A stretch of 64,000 bases of DNA from Thelephora terrestris (lineage: Eukaryota > Basidiomycota > Agaricomycetes > Thelephorales > Thelephoraceae): the NCBI GenBank assembly GCA_015956445.1, contig WIUZ02000015.1, positions 956,001-1,020,000 of the forward strand, written 5' to 3'. The stretch's first letter is position 1; each line of letters starts with the position of its first letter. Shown one piece after another: positions 23,771-34,753 of this stretch. Made by a program: the position numbers and the translations under genes. Under the pieces are notes generated by a model. It was not told the origin of the DNA, made no database searches, and saw only the letters and a list, made by a program, of their open reading frames with translations.

Positions 23771-25397
23771 GTGAGGGACAAATGCCGAGCACTGAGACTC
23801 TGGTCTTCAGCCTACTCGAAAGGCTCTGGTTTTCCCGAGTTTTCACCTCCGGTCATGCAACTCGTCCGTTACCTGTGTTCCCCAAGAGCATCAAAGCTTG
23901 CTGGTAAGTGTCACAATTTACAACTGTCGGCCATGCCAATTAACTTAGGTGTTTGTGAAGCACGAATGGCCGCCCCGCCCCACCACATGTGGTACGAAGC
24001 GGACATCCAGCAGATTGCGACCGCTGAGCTACAGGCTCAGGATGAAAAGGATGTGGAAGCTCTCATGCTTCTTGCAACGTCGCTTCAGGTTTGCGGCTGC
24101 GTCATCTAGAAGTTCTGTTATAACTTGGCCACAGATCGACAAACACCAGTTCCCCCTTCGCCCTCCTGGAAACTCGACTACATCCGGATTTGTGTCCTAT
24201 TGGTTTTGGGACCTACGCCCCGCATTGAGGGGACTGTACAAAATCGACAACGCCGAAAGATTCTGCGCATGCTTTTTGTTGTCACTCAATGACAACAACC
24301 ATGTCCCTCTTTACACAGCTATGTTTGTTCGCAGTATTTGTTCAAAAGTCCGCGAACGAACCACCTTGACCGCCGAGTTCGATGACATCGCGTTTCGCGT
24401 TGACTCCGGAATAATCTCTGGGTACATCCAGTTCAGGACTGGGTATCTTCGTGACACGTTCGATTGGGTCAAGGAACACGCCTCCGTGTGGCTAATCGAC
24501 ACATATGGACCTGTGTACTACGAAACAAACTCCTCCGTGATTGGTCATCACACAATCAAAGCATGGCAGGCAATTATTCACGCCACTCTTGAGTGAGTTT
24601 GTTATATTCTTGCTGTGCTCAACTTTTCTCAACGACTTGTCACGAGACAACTTACTTACCCTACTTGAAATTGGGTGTGTCAAATCAGTGCGGTCACGAG
24701 AAAGAACGGCTATGTTGGAGTACAGGTTCCGTTGTGAATAGTTGTATCTTGTAAACCCATGTAAAATCTATTAAAGCATGTAACTTACCATCGCGAAACG
24801 TCCCGGGCTCTGCCGCTCGCCGGCCCTACGCCTTATATGGGAGTATCATCCCTCTAGGAGCTGATGCCGAAGAGTTGGAGGCAAAGCTGAAAGAAATCAA
24901 ATTGAAATGGGCAGAGTAAGTTTTCTCTCGTATACTTGACACACTTGGCACACTTATTGACAGAGTTTATAGCTGTGATACAAGGATGATTCCCTACATG
25001 GTGTCTGCCCGCAACTGGTTTGGGAAGGCTCCAAGAAAGAATAAACCTCTGGGTTCAGATGTCCGTAAGGAACTTTTGGGAATTCGCGAAGAGCTTTCAG
25101 CTCTGAGTGATCAACTAAATGTAAGTGTTCTAGCTTGGCAATGTTCGTGAGTCTCACAGTGTACAGATGCTTGCACAGGCCATAGTATTGGAATTACAGA
25201 GAGGTGATCAGGGTCAGACACAGGCTGGTCCTTCTGGGGACCCCGGAACCACATCCCAGATGGCCCATGATCACCAACAACAACTACCGCCCGACCAACA
25301 ACAACTACTGCCTGACCAACAACAACTACCACCCAACCAAACCCCTCCTGTCAATTTAGCCCACTCGTCTGTCAAGGCAGCAAACAGTCCAACGTAG
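23771..25397 (+). CDS. Unrecognised multi-exon fungal gene downstream of the Helitron
   Basis: The exons read as far as I can follow end at 24088, then 24135-24592, a piece from about 24790 to 24915, 24964-25120 and 25167-25397. Key stretches are HHMWYEADIQQIATAELQAQ, SGFVSYWFWDLRPALRGLYK, TFDWVKEHASVWLIDTYGPV, ARNWFGKAPRKNKPLGSDVR and a helical KELLGIREELSALSDQLN. The last exon is Gln/Pro-rich, with three copies of a unit like DQQQLPP (DNA 25274-25341). The true start and the exon between 24593 and 24790 are uncertain. I know no domain for it. Its position and orientation suggest it could be Helitron cargo, but it may be an independent gene. Confidence 0.5.
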
Positions 25398-25626
25398 ACC
25401 TCAAACAGTCCCAACTTGATCCTGCGGGGATATAGGAGGCAAATGGAGGTGCGACCACACATGGAGCCCAGGGAGATGAGTAATGGAGGAGAGTTTCCAA
25501 TAGAAGACACCTGCGAAGCACGTCAAAAATTCTAGATTTCAGTCACTGTGGTTTTCACAATGGGCGGTGTTAAGGCAATCAATTATTGTACATGTATATA
25601 CAAGACCTTGGTCTAGTAGAGGCGCG
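25398..25626. other. Short intergenic stretch
   Basis: Convergent 3' flanks of two genes. Nothing else seen. Confidence 0.4.
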
Positions 25627-27124
25627 TCACAAAGCACTGGCGAGAACCTTGGCACCCGTCGTTCCTGTGTAACAATCCATGCAACGTGTTCGAATCGTCC
25701 GTGTCTCACAAGTGATCACTGGCCCGCAGACAAGGTACTTGAATCCCCCTTTCACCTTTTCCTCCTTTACCGCAGACTCGAGCAGCTGCATACCACAGTC
25801 CTCCATAGAAAGGCGAACGTCCATGCAGAGCACCAACCGAAACTTCCGTGCGCTGTGGATCTTGTGAAGCACCGTCAGATGCCATGGGAAACCATAGAGA
25901 TTTGGTCGAAGGCGATGTTGGATGCAAATGAGGTCCCGCCTGCAGGTCCCGCAAAATGACCACCCACCAAGGTCGCAGTCGTGGTAGGTGATTACGACGT
26001 CGAGCATTCCAGGAGATGCCACGGAGGAAAGCACAGTCTTCAAGAACTCGGGTGCTGAGCCCCCGGCTCTGGTGATCGACTGTGCTGTGGTCTCGAGCGT
26101 TCGAAGAGACTTGTTCCGTGACAAATCGAAACACAAGCTTTTCGCTACAGATCACCCCGATAAGTCCATCTCCTTTTCTTCAGAAACAAAGCTCACCGTA
26201 TGGATCGGTTGGATACAATCGAAGTGTCTCCAGGGTCTCTGCACACTGTTCCAAAAGCAGTGGCAGGCACTTCACCCCGAAGAGGTCCATGCGGTGAAAC
26301 CGGAGTCCCCCAAAAAGCGTGACCATATCCTTCAAAATTTGTTCCCTCGTGAATAATGCGAGCGTCAACCGTCCTCGCAGTGGAGGGGAGGAGAGGGGAA
26401 CGAGCGTCGTGTCGGCTGTAGTCTCTCCTTCATCCCTGAGGGAAAGGTAGTGAATCTTGAGGTCTTGGAGGTTCGGAAAGAGTCCAATGAAATAGACGAT
26501 CTGTCGGGAAGAGCCGTACGGCCGTCTGAGGGCAAGGAACCGGAGTGTCGGCGAAAGGTGTCCGAAGTACTGTCGGAGATTTGGAATGAAGCTGGATACC
26601 GCGAGATCATCTATTCCAAGTTCCTGAAGGTTCTTGAATGCAGAAAAGTAACGCAGGTTACATCCCTCGAGCTCTTTAGGAGTGAACCAGGCATTAAAAT
26701 ACCACACGCGGACCCGGAGTCGTTTGACGAGTGGGGGTAGGCCGAACTCGTACATCTTTTTGAGCGGCTCGGGCCACTGCATCGGGTGCATTTTGTCCAT
26801 CGGGGCCACGGAATCGTGGTCTGTTGTGAGGGAGTAGTGGAGGTGACGGACGGTAGCAAGGTACCACAAACGGCAAGTCAAGGAGCATGCTAGGAGGGCG
26901 TCCATGTCGCCAACGAAGTAGGAGAGAATCTCTTCTGTGAGTTCCACCGGGAGCTCAGCTATTGGAGATGGGCCTGTGATAATCACCTTCGTGGTGAAAA
27001 GCAACTTGATTCTGGATTTTATTCGACCCCAGAGTTGGACAAGTGGCTGGTTCGCTGCAACAGTGTTAGCAACACGCGATAGGGGTGAGATACAGCGTGG
27101 GCAAGCACTTGTTAACGTGGGCAT
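25627..27124 (-). CDS. F-box protein with leucine-rich C-terminal region (paralogue A)
   Basis: Two exons on the minus strand: 27124-26197 and 26144-25627, with a 52-nt intron (GTGAGC...TAG). The protein has about 480 residues. An F-box lies near residues 50-95 (IAELPVELTEEILSYFV, LLACSLTCRLWYLATVRHLH), followed by leucine-rich segments such as KNLQELGIDDLA, YFGHLSPTLRFLALRRP and YFIGLFPNLQDLKIHY. F-box proteins bind SKP1 and choose substrates for SCF ubiquitin ligases; the target here is unknown. The whole gene, including intron position and upstream sequence (GGCGTAAGC..GAG), is closely related to the gene at 34754-36237. The frame is intact. Confidence 0.85.
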
Positions 27125-27635
27125 ATTTATTTGTCACCGGTGTCGTCGTTGCCGTGAGTTCTTAACTTCTTGCTGAGGATGCAAAGTGGCGTAAGCTGAG
27201 AGCTGATCTGGGTCGAGGGGTGGCGCAGGCTCCGACCCGGCGAAACTTCCACAGTCCCAAAAAGGAAGGATCTATTATCGTCCGTACGGAGACGTGGAAT
27301 CATACTGAAGGCTGGATAGAAACCCCCCCCCCCTTCCTCACACACACACACCTCATCGAGAGCTAGATGAGGAGGTTTGTTCTGGCTGGTGGGACGCCGT
27401 CGTCGCATCAGCCACACCGCACAGCGATGGGCATAGGTTCAACCTGGGACTGATTTTCGCAAGAGCGCAAACAAATATTCGCATCACATTACAAAGTGTA
27501 TCAACGAACGCGACAGATCCCGCGAGTGCTACCTGACTCCCGCGCCAAAGAACGCTAAGAACTGGACCACCTCCTGTATATTACTTCATCGTTGGCCTGA
27601 AAAATTGGGATGGTCTTCCCACTAAGAAACAATCA
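27125..27635. other. Intergenic stretch with low-complexity tract
   Basis: Contains a C-run followed by a CA-repeat tract (27326-27351). No gene seen. The part near 27180 resembles the upstream region of the 34.7-36.2 kb F-box gene. Confidence 0.45.
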
Positions 27636-29213
27636 TCACGCCTTCATAGAAACAGGACACACCTCCCGACCCAACTCGTCGTCCGGTCTATCGATCTCGA
27701 GCGTTCCAACCAAGGGTCCAAATTCCTCAACCACCTTCGCTCGAACGTGCGGTTTCTCCACCCTGAGGCGCTTGAGTTCGAACCCTGCATTTTGCCGACT
27801 CGAAAGGCAATCGAGTAGGTGCGAGGACGGTTCGCCAGCGATCGAGATCAACTCGAGCTTCTGGCAAACGGTGACTGAGCCCGCTCCGGGTGACAACGCA
27901 TCCCACAAAGACTCGGCCTCGGGATCCCAGGAGGCCTTCAAACACTCGATCGACCGCAACTCTGAATGTGAACTCAGAAAATCTGCCCACTCCAGTCCTT
28001 CCAACTCCGTTTCCGAAAAATCTAGCTTGAGTTGAGTAACAGATAGCGGAACCAGCGGTTGGATGCAAGCCATGATGGCGTCACGGATGGCCACCACGTC
28101 GTCAAGGTCGAAGTCGAAGGTTATCCTGAAGGTGCCGATGTTGAGAATCATGAGGTCGGACAGTCCGTCGTCGGTGGTCTCAATCTCGAAGATCGAGGGA
28201 TTCGAAAAGAGTCGCTTTTGGATACTGCGATTGGGAACCAGCGAGCTGAGGGACTGCGGGAGATCCCGGGAGGAGATGGGCGAGCGAATTTGGAGGGAAG
28301 TGATAGCGGGGGTATCTATGCGAGACAGGATATAGCCAACAACCGCTGGGGAATTGTCAAGCTCGAGGGTAGTTAGCCTTTGGTATTGAACGATTTTCTC
28401 CGGTGGGACCTGTCGCTTTATTCCCCCGATGGCGATTCTTGGCCCAACTTGCAACAAGGACAACGATTCCAAGTGCGGTGAAGCGCCCAAAACCATGAGG
28501 AATTCATCTTCGGAAATCTGCACGGGGTGGCCGCAATCTCTGAAATCCAAGTGTAATTCGCTTAACCCGTTGAAAAGGTTGGACGACCAGGGCAGCCTGG
28601 TGTTCCGAAGATCGAGGGTTTGCAAAGGTATGTCCGTCGGAAGTGGTAAAGCAATCGGGACTTGTATGTTCCCTGGATCAATGAGGGATCGGGGAGAAAA
28701 GTGGATCTTCAGGTGCTTGAGACAAGGAAGGGCCACTTCGAAGATCCATTTGAAGCGAGCAACGTCGGAAGTGTAACCGAAGAGTTCTAACCTGTGAAGC
28801 CTATGGCCGTGAAGTGCCCGCTTTTCTTTCCATTGGTCCAAAAAATCTCGGGCATCTCGGTTCCACGGGTGTAGCTCGGCGATAAGAACCCGGGGGCTCC
28901 CTTTCGACCTTATGAACGCGAGATGCGCCTCCCTGGCCCATCTGCAGTCGACCTTCCACCAGAGCTCTGTCGCAGAACGCATGATGTTATAGATGTGATG
29001 ACAAGTGGTGATGATTGGCTTCCAAATGGTGGAGTGCTCCTGGTGATCCATGATATACGATAGGATATGAATGATCGTCTCTTTGGGGAGTCGCAGCAGT
29101 GGGGAACATAGCCAGTTCCTGAGGCGGAGAAGCTTCTTTTGGTGGAGGATAACCGTCGAGATCTCGTTCTCTGACGGGGGATCGACCAGGGGGGCGGGGG
29201 GAGTGGATTCCAT
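27636..29213 (-). CDS. Intronless F-box-like protein, 525 residues
   Basis: One open frame from ATG 29213 to the stop at 27636-27638. The F-box-like part is near residues 35-85 (LLRLPKETIIHILSYIM, IWKPIITTCHHIYNIMRSAT, ELWWKVDCRW), the usual start of large Agaricomycete F-box families. Leucine-rich stretches follow (HRLHRLELFGYTSDVARFKW, LKHLKIHFSP, LQTLDLRNTRLPW, LSELHLDFRDCG, LTTLELDNSP). It is probably a substrate adaptor of an SCF ubiquitin ligase. It is only distantly similar to the two flanking F-box paralogues, which have an intron. No lesion is visible. Confidence 0.85.
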   Translation of the reverse strand: MESTPPAPLVDPPSENEISTVILHQKKLLRLRNWLCSPLLRLPKETIIHILSYIMDHQEHSTIWKPIITTCHHIYNIMRSATELWWKVDCRWAREAHLAFIRSKGSPRVLIAELHPWNRDARDFLDQWKEKRALHGHRLHRLELFGYTSDVARFKWIFEVALPCLKHLKIHFSPRSLIDPGNIQVPIALPLPTDIPLQTLDLRNTRLPWSSNLFNGLSELHLDFRDCGHPVQISEDEFLMVLGASPHLESLSLLQVGPRIAIGGIKRQVPPEKIVQYQRLTTLELDNSPAVVGYILSRIDTPAITSLQIRSPISSRDLPQSLSSLVPNRSIQKRLFSNPSIFEIETTDDGLSDLMILNIGTFRITFDFDLDDVVAIRDAIMACIQPLVPLSVTQLKLDFSETELEGLEWADFLSSHSELRSIECLKASWDPEAESLWDALSPGAGSVTVCQKLELISIAGEPSSHLLDCLSSRQNAGFELKRLRVEKPHVRAKVVEEFGPLVGTLEIDRPDDELGREVCPVSMKA

Positions 29214-29749
29214 GACCTAGAGCAAAAATCAGATTTCGATGAACAATCGGTCGGATCGTTTTTGGGACTCGACGAACGGTGGCAGGTGAAAGTAGACCAA
29301 TGATGATTTGCGACGCTGAGCTCAATATCGACCTGAAGTGAACGTCAGGGAAATCCACCATAATCGTGTGGTACTACCCGTGCCCACGTAGAGGAGAGAC
29401 GTTCCCGTCGACGATGTGGTCGAAAGGAACGGAAGTTTCCACGCGCATGATGGCTGACGCTCATCCATGTCCCTCGAGCGCCTTCAAGCGGCAGATGCTC
29501 CCCGCAAGCCAGCTACGACAGCACGCACGGTCATGACCCCTTTCGAAATTTCCCAGCTCACCGAAAAGCCTCCGCCGGAGCTCCCAGAGCGTGTGTGTCG
29601 ATCTCGAACATCCTGAGGATGAAACACGTCAACCGTTATCATCGCTATGTATCTTATGCCTAGCATCGAATACTGAATCGGTATCTTCTCTGCGGAGTTG
29701 GGCCTTTCTTTGCCGACAAACGTAGTGTCCTCGACGAACCTCGAATGAA
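29214..29749. other. Divergent intergenic region
   Basis: Upstream region of the F-box gene (minus strand) and of the MGCSHS gene (plus strand). No further gene is supported. Confidence 0.4.
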
Positions 29750-30482
29750 ATGGGCTGTTCTCACTCCTCTCCAAAAGTCGGAGCGCGCAAGATCAACGAC
29801 GAGTTTGAAAAGTATGGTCCACAAGCCATTGGGTGTGGCGTTTTCGGTTTCGCCAGGGGCTGGGAGACTTCTACACTGCTCTTCACGCTGGCATCGGCTT
29901 CGCAAGGAATACAGCGGGCAGAGTGGAGTGTCTCACTTCCTGCTGGTTTCTCGGTATGGTATGGGAGTTTTCAATCTACCTTCAAGCGAATGTGCTAACC
30001 ATAGTTCGATGGGGAGACACGTAAGGTTTCCGGTACTACCTATTGTGCGGGCGCGCCCCTTCGCCGGATGAACTCACGGTTGCTCCCTTCTATCCGGATC
30101 GTTCCCAGCGCATACCCGCGGTGGGTGTTGACGACTCTCTGTGGTACGTGATCAACACAGAGCTTGCACGGGAGCCGGAGGGCCAGAATATCGGGTGGTG
30201 CGAATGGGCGGCGAACCTCCTCTTGGTCGGACCGGAAATATAATCGGGAGCGATTGCATCTGGGTCTTTAATCAAACAGCTCACGTTCAAAACCTCGATA
30301 CCCTAGATGAGGTGGGAGCGACTACAACCGTCGCACATGACAGCATCGTCTTCTACCGCGTGAGTATTCTCATCGTCCTCCCGCACCAGTCCACGGTTAA
30401 ATGGAGCCCTCTCTTTGACTTGAACGAGGGGCCATACACCGAGCCTGAACTATCCAGAATGATGGACGTGTGGAAACTTTGA
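29750..30482 (+). CDS. Unrecognised protein with MGCSHS N-myristoylation/palmitoylation-type start
   Basis: Three exons (29750-29953, 30005-30120, 30161-30482) give about 213 residues with clean GT-AG joins. The N-terminus MGCSHSSPK fits the N-myristoylation rule (Gly2, Ser6) with Cys3 available for palmitoylation, so a membrane-tethered cytoplasmic protein is likely. Downstream it reads INDEFEKYGPQAIGCGVFGF, FDGETRKVSGTTYCAG, SDCIWVFNQTAHVQNLDTLD, then VKWSPLFDLNEGPYTEPELS. I recognise no domain. An overlapping ATG five bases upstream in another frame looks less likely. Function is unknown. Confidence 0.6.
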
Positions 30483-31744
30483 GAGTGCTACCCCCGAATG
30501 GATTTGGCTAATGCTACTGGGGAAGATTCTGTGGGCCGGTTGGCATCTGTGCAGAATGCTTGTACGAAGATCTACAAGTTGGTGCGCCATTTCACAGGTA
30601 GAGATGTGGAATAGAGGCGTCGAAGGAGCATTCAAAGCACCGAAACACGATGCCAGCAAAAGCGATTGTGGGGTACGGAAAGGGGAAGGTTCTGGATTGC
30701 GTTCCGACCTGACCAACGCACACTTGGATATCGATATCATGATACGGTTCTGCTATGTTGCGTTTACATTCACATCAGACATTTCCAATTTACGTAAACA
30801 GCTTAGGCCACTTTGAGATACATGGTTCGCCCTTGCAAATTCCTACACCAGAATAGCAGCCAGCGCACCAATAAAGCCAAACCACAAGAGCACATCCCAT
30901 CGAGACGGTACTACCGCTAGAAGACGAACCGACGGTGCTCGTGGGAATTGGGGCCCCGCCTTTGGTGGACGTGGGTGAAGGGGAGCCCAACCCAGTACTC
31001 GATAAGAGCGAGGCTAGAAGTGTCACCAGAGGGCGGTTGACCCTGAGGGTTTGTACACCCGATATCGACTGGAACACGATCCTGATCGTCGAGTGTAACA
31101 CGATCCTGATCGTCGAGTGTAACATCCATGGACTGCCGAACACACGTCAGAGAATCTCCTCCCCACACACTGATGAAATCGTACGGTTCACCTGATAGAG
31201 CGTTCCATCCCCACCGTCGAAGACCATCTGGAAGGTAAAGTTGCTACAGACCCTACCCAACTCCGGGCTAAATCATATTCCCTGGTCCCCTCCTCTCCTC
31301 TGTTGAAATTTGATGCCGTGATTAAGTGATCGTGCTTTCCCCAGCTCTCTCAAAGAATCGGATCCGTCATCCTGGTCACCAGCCTAAGCCCTCGAGCCTT
31401 GACCGGGATGACCATCGGCGTATTTCCCTAGTGCGGTGAGCCGGCTGTGAGCCAGTGCCGTCACCAGAAACTGATGTCGGTCATCCTGGAGTTTTGAGGT
31501 ACGTACGTTCAAGGGCGGCCACGCGCACTCGTGCGATAATCATAACCATCGTCTTGGCAGAAAGATAAGAATGAGCGCCATTCAGCGGAAACGCGCTCGG
31601 ATCAAATTTGCTCTCCTCCGATCATTTCCGCCGCACTGCCTCGCCACGTGCACCCCTGAACTCCTTCAAACAAGATTGCTTGGCGTTGACCACCATAGCA
31701 GCCAGAGGGAGCTAAACCCCTCTTCTTCTCCCCCTCTCAAAACC
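30483..31744. other. Mostly unassigned; possible remnant of a surface protein and a 24-bp tandem duplication
   Basis: On the minus strand, 31143-30790 reads a Ser/Thr/Pro-rich stretch (SSTGLGSPSPTSTKGG, PTSTVGSSSSGST). In a neighbouring frame there is a hydrophobic end, WDVLLWFGFIGALAAILV, followed by a stop, as in a GPI- or TM-anchored fungal surface protein. No start or coherent frame was found. A 24-bp unit (aacacgatcctgatcgtcga + gtgt) is duplicated at 31073-31120. Confidence 0.3.
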
Positions 31745-33798
31745 ATGTCTAAAATCTCCAATTTAACGGACCATCTGCTCCCTCAGCCCCCTAGCTTCTC
31801 AAAGAAGAAACATTACGAGATCCTCGATGTACTTGGCACGGGCTCGTTCGGTAAAGTCATGGTGCGTCGAGATACGTGTCTAGCGTGGCGGACGCGCAAG
31901 AATGAACCCATTGCATCCTCTCTTCTGCTGCATTAGGCGGCGAAATGGCGGGTCCCTGCGAATATGATCAACACCATCCCTGGGAGTGGAGCCAAGGGTG
32001 TGAAAAAAGCTGAAACCTCCTCGTCGTTGATTACTCTCCCCTCCAACGTTCGGAAGGATTCGGCCTCGTCGGCCAATTCCAAAGCTTCGAAGAATGCTGA
32101 AGACTCCGGAGTGATCAAAGACGTAGCGCTCAAAATCATTCCCAAGAAGAAGGTCAAGGGCAACGAGGCAGCGGTTTGGAGTGAAATGGACGTACTCAAA
32201 GGTCTTGATCACGAAAACATTGTAAGCGCTTCCCGAACCCTCGCAAATGCACTCCCTCACACGTTTCACAGGTCAAGTTTTACGAGTGCTTTGAATCGAG
32301 GACCAAGTATTACCTCTCCTTCGAGCTTGCGACAGGTGGAGAACTCTTCGAACGGATCAGCACGCGGGGAAAGTTCACGGAGTCCGATGCGGTTTCTGTC
32401 TTGCGGTAAGCGTAGGGTTCGACAACATGTGTGACCGCGCTTAAATCAATGACCCCTCAATCTCACATAGCTCAATCTTGGCAGGGGTTAAGTACCTGCA
32501 TGAGCACGACATCGTTCACCGGGATTTGAAGTATGTGGTTTTCGATGTTTTCCCTGCTAGATATCCCCGGAACCTGACGGATTGTTAGGCCGGAAAACAT
32601 ATTGTATCGTACAAGAGATTTGGAATCGGATATCGTGATAGCCGATTTTGGAATGTCCGTCTCTCACGTTTACTTGCGTGGGGGAGGCCGTTCGGCTCAC
32701 TCTATAACTCAGTGCTAAGCACCTTCACTCGCCCGATGAACAGTTGCGTACGGTGGCCGGGAGTTTCGGTTACGTCGCCCCAGAGGTCCTCAGCAAAAAG
32801 GGGCACGGAAAACCCGTGGATATCTGGTCAACCGGGTAGGTCCTTATCTGATACGTTCCACACTATGACCCTGATCGCGCCTTTAGCATCATCACATACG
32901 TACTGCTTTGCGGCTACGCTCCATTCAGGTCCGAAGACCCAAAAGAACTGATCCGCGAAACAATGGCCGCGAAGATCGAGTTCCACGAACGATATTGGAG
33001 AAGTGTGTCCAAAGAAGGTGCTACCGTCGCGTTTCTCATTACTCGCGCCTCTGACCGAAATTCTCTAGCCAAAAAATTCATCAAGTCTTTGCTGATACCT
33101 AACCCCATCTACCGACCGACCGCGGCAGCTGCTCTCATCGATCACGTGCGTCCCTGGTTCCTTGCTCCGATGCTCGGCTACCGTTGAGCTCACACGACCC
33201 ACAGTGGCTCACAATCCACACACCGTCCACCGAGACTGACTTACCAGGCCTGCGCGATAACTTCAATCCACGTGCTCGCTGGAGGTCGGCCATCAACTCC
33301 ACCCGGGCTCTCGTCAGGCTCCATGCCGGTCTCAATGCTGCGAAGAATAATGGTGCCAATGGTTCCATCAGACCAGAGATCCCTAGCGATGATGATGAGG
33401 ATGATGACCACGTTTTTCCTCTTCCGGCATCGAGGAAGTCAACCACGTCAACTTCGAAGCTCCTCGCTGGAGAGACCGGACCGGAGTCTGGTGCCTCGAG
33501 CACCAAAGAGCCCGTCCCTCCGCTCCCTTCTAGAAATACCGAACTACCGCCGGTTGAAGAGGATAGAAAGGAGGAATTATCGGAACCACCTTCGACTCAG
33601 AGAGAGCCCCCTGAGCCCCCTCAACCCTATCAAGTCGAACAAGTTAGCGAGGATACTTCGAGGATGTCGATTCAGACAGATGATATGCCCATGCCTGGAT
33701 CTTACTCCCGGAAACAGCAGCCCGTCGACGGTGACGGGGATGAATTTAATAACCTACCCCGATGGTTACCAAAGTGGTTCCAGGCTAAGAAGGGTTGA
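31745..33798 (+). CDS. Calcium/calmodulin-dependent protein kinase (CAMK1-type)
   Basis: Nine exons with introns at 31862-31936, 32222-32271, 32406-32470, 32531-32588, 32655-32712, 32836-32886, 33018-33068 and 33146-33204. Kinase landmarks are the Gly loop [23 protein letters not shown] (ATP-binding Lys), [74 protein letters not shown] and [13 protein letters not shown]-type ending. About 65 residues separate the Gly loop from the Lys, a Ser/Ala-rich insert that I believe is usual in basidiomycete homologues. A helical segment after the kinase domain ([20 protein letters not shown]) could hold the autoinhibitory/calmodulin-binding region. The tail is acidic, Pro-rich and probably disordered. 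It phosphorylates Ser/Thr targets in response to Ca2+. The start at 31745 gives the family N-terminus. Confidence 0.92.
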
Positions 33799-34229
33799 AC
33801 GGACCAACCTTGTGCAGGTATATACACGGGTGCCCTAGCAAGTTACCATTCGGGGTTCGTGGCCTTTGGTTAAATGTGTCCGATGCGATTTCGTCCTGTT
33901 GTGTATTTTAATTCACGTGTATCGACCGTTTTTATCTCTCGCATTTACCTTCGTATGTCGTTATTGACGACTTCCTGGCTCGGTACACTGTACTATAGGT
34001 TAACTCGTGTCTGCTGATATTCATGTATCGTGCGCTTTTGCAATTGGTCGTGCCCCGTGCCGCACTTCGACACTGCCAAGAATTAAAGACCCCCCGCGAA
34101 GTTGCTCAACCACGCGGGGAGATTTTATCCCAATTTCAGGCAGAGGAATCTGCTACGCAACAGGCCAGACCCTCGTTCGGCTCCCTATCGCAGTACAGTT
34201 GTTGTACACCGAGGAATGTCTATGTTCGA
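33799..34229. other. Intergenic stretch, nothing recognised
   Basis: 3' flank of the kinase gene. AT-rich, with no gene supported. Confidence 0.4.
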
Positions 34230-34470
34230 GGAGGGTATCAACGTTAAACCTATGCAGGTATCGACAGGGAAAAACCATACAAATACATCTGAATGGATAG
34301 TTACAGGAAACAACCAGCAGTCCAAGCGGACTAGGCCAAACCAGCCAGGGGACCAGACCATTGTTTGCTTGTAGAGCAGCCCCGCATACCGTCGACCTCC
34401 AGCAGTGCGCTTGGACTGATTCCTTGCGCTTGAAGCTATAGGGCCGACCCCGACCGTGCAATCGGATGGA
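34230..34470 (-). pseudogene. 3'-end fragment of the C2H2-type zinc-finger gene
   Basis: On the minus strand it reads SFKRKESVQAHCWRSTVCGA and AALQANNGLVPW, matching the end of exon 3 of the gene at 36614-37428. Its downstream flank (tgcaggtatcgacaggg, about 34255) matches the flank of that gene at 36505. Only the tail is present. It lies just beyond the F-box gene that separates the two copies, so this is a partial segmental duplication. Confidence 0.65.
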
Positions 34471-34753
34471 GCGTGGAAGAATCCTTAGAAGACGGCGTCA
34501 TGAGGCGGTAGACTGGGTCAAGGAGCGCCCCAAGCAATCCCGAAAATCCCATAGGAATGGAATCATTTGTCGATGCACCGTGACAGAACGCAGCAAAAAA
34601 AGAAAACATTATGAAGCGCTCGCTAATCCTGCGCTTTTCCTTATCGCTGCGCAACTGCGACCATGAACGACGAGTTCGACCCACCAGACAGAGACACTAC
34701 CAGAAAACAGCCAGCGTGTTGTAACTATAGACAGTATAGATAAGGGATACGCA
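34471..34753. other. Short interval, nothing recognised
   Basis: Between the zinc-finger fragment and the F-box gene. No supported feature. Confidence 0.35.

Noticed and set aside
25274-25341. CRISPR-like short repeats
   Set aside because: The repeats encode a Gln/Pro tail within an exon of a eukaryotic gene; there is no repeat-spacer pattern.
29484-29905. Minus-strand frames near the MGCSHS gene
   Set aside because: They overlap the better-supported plus-strand exons and have no family resemblance or splice logic.
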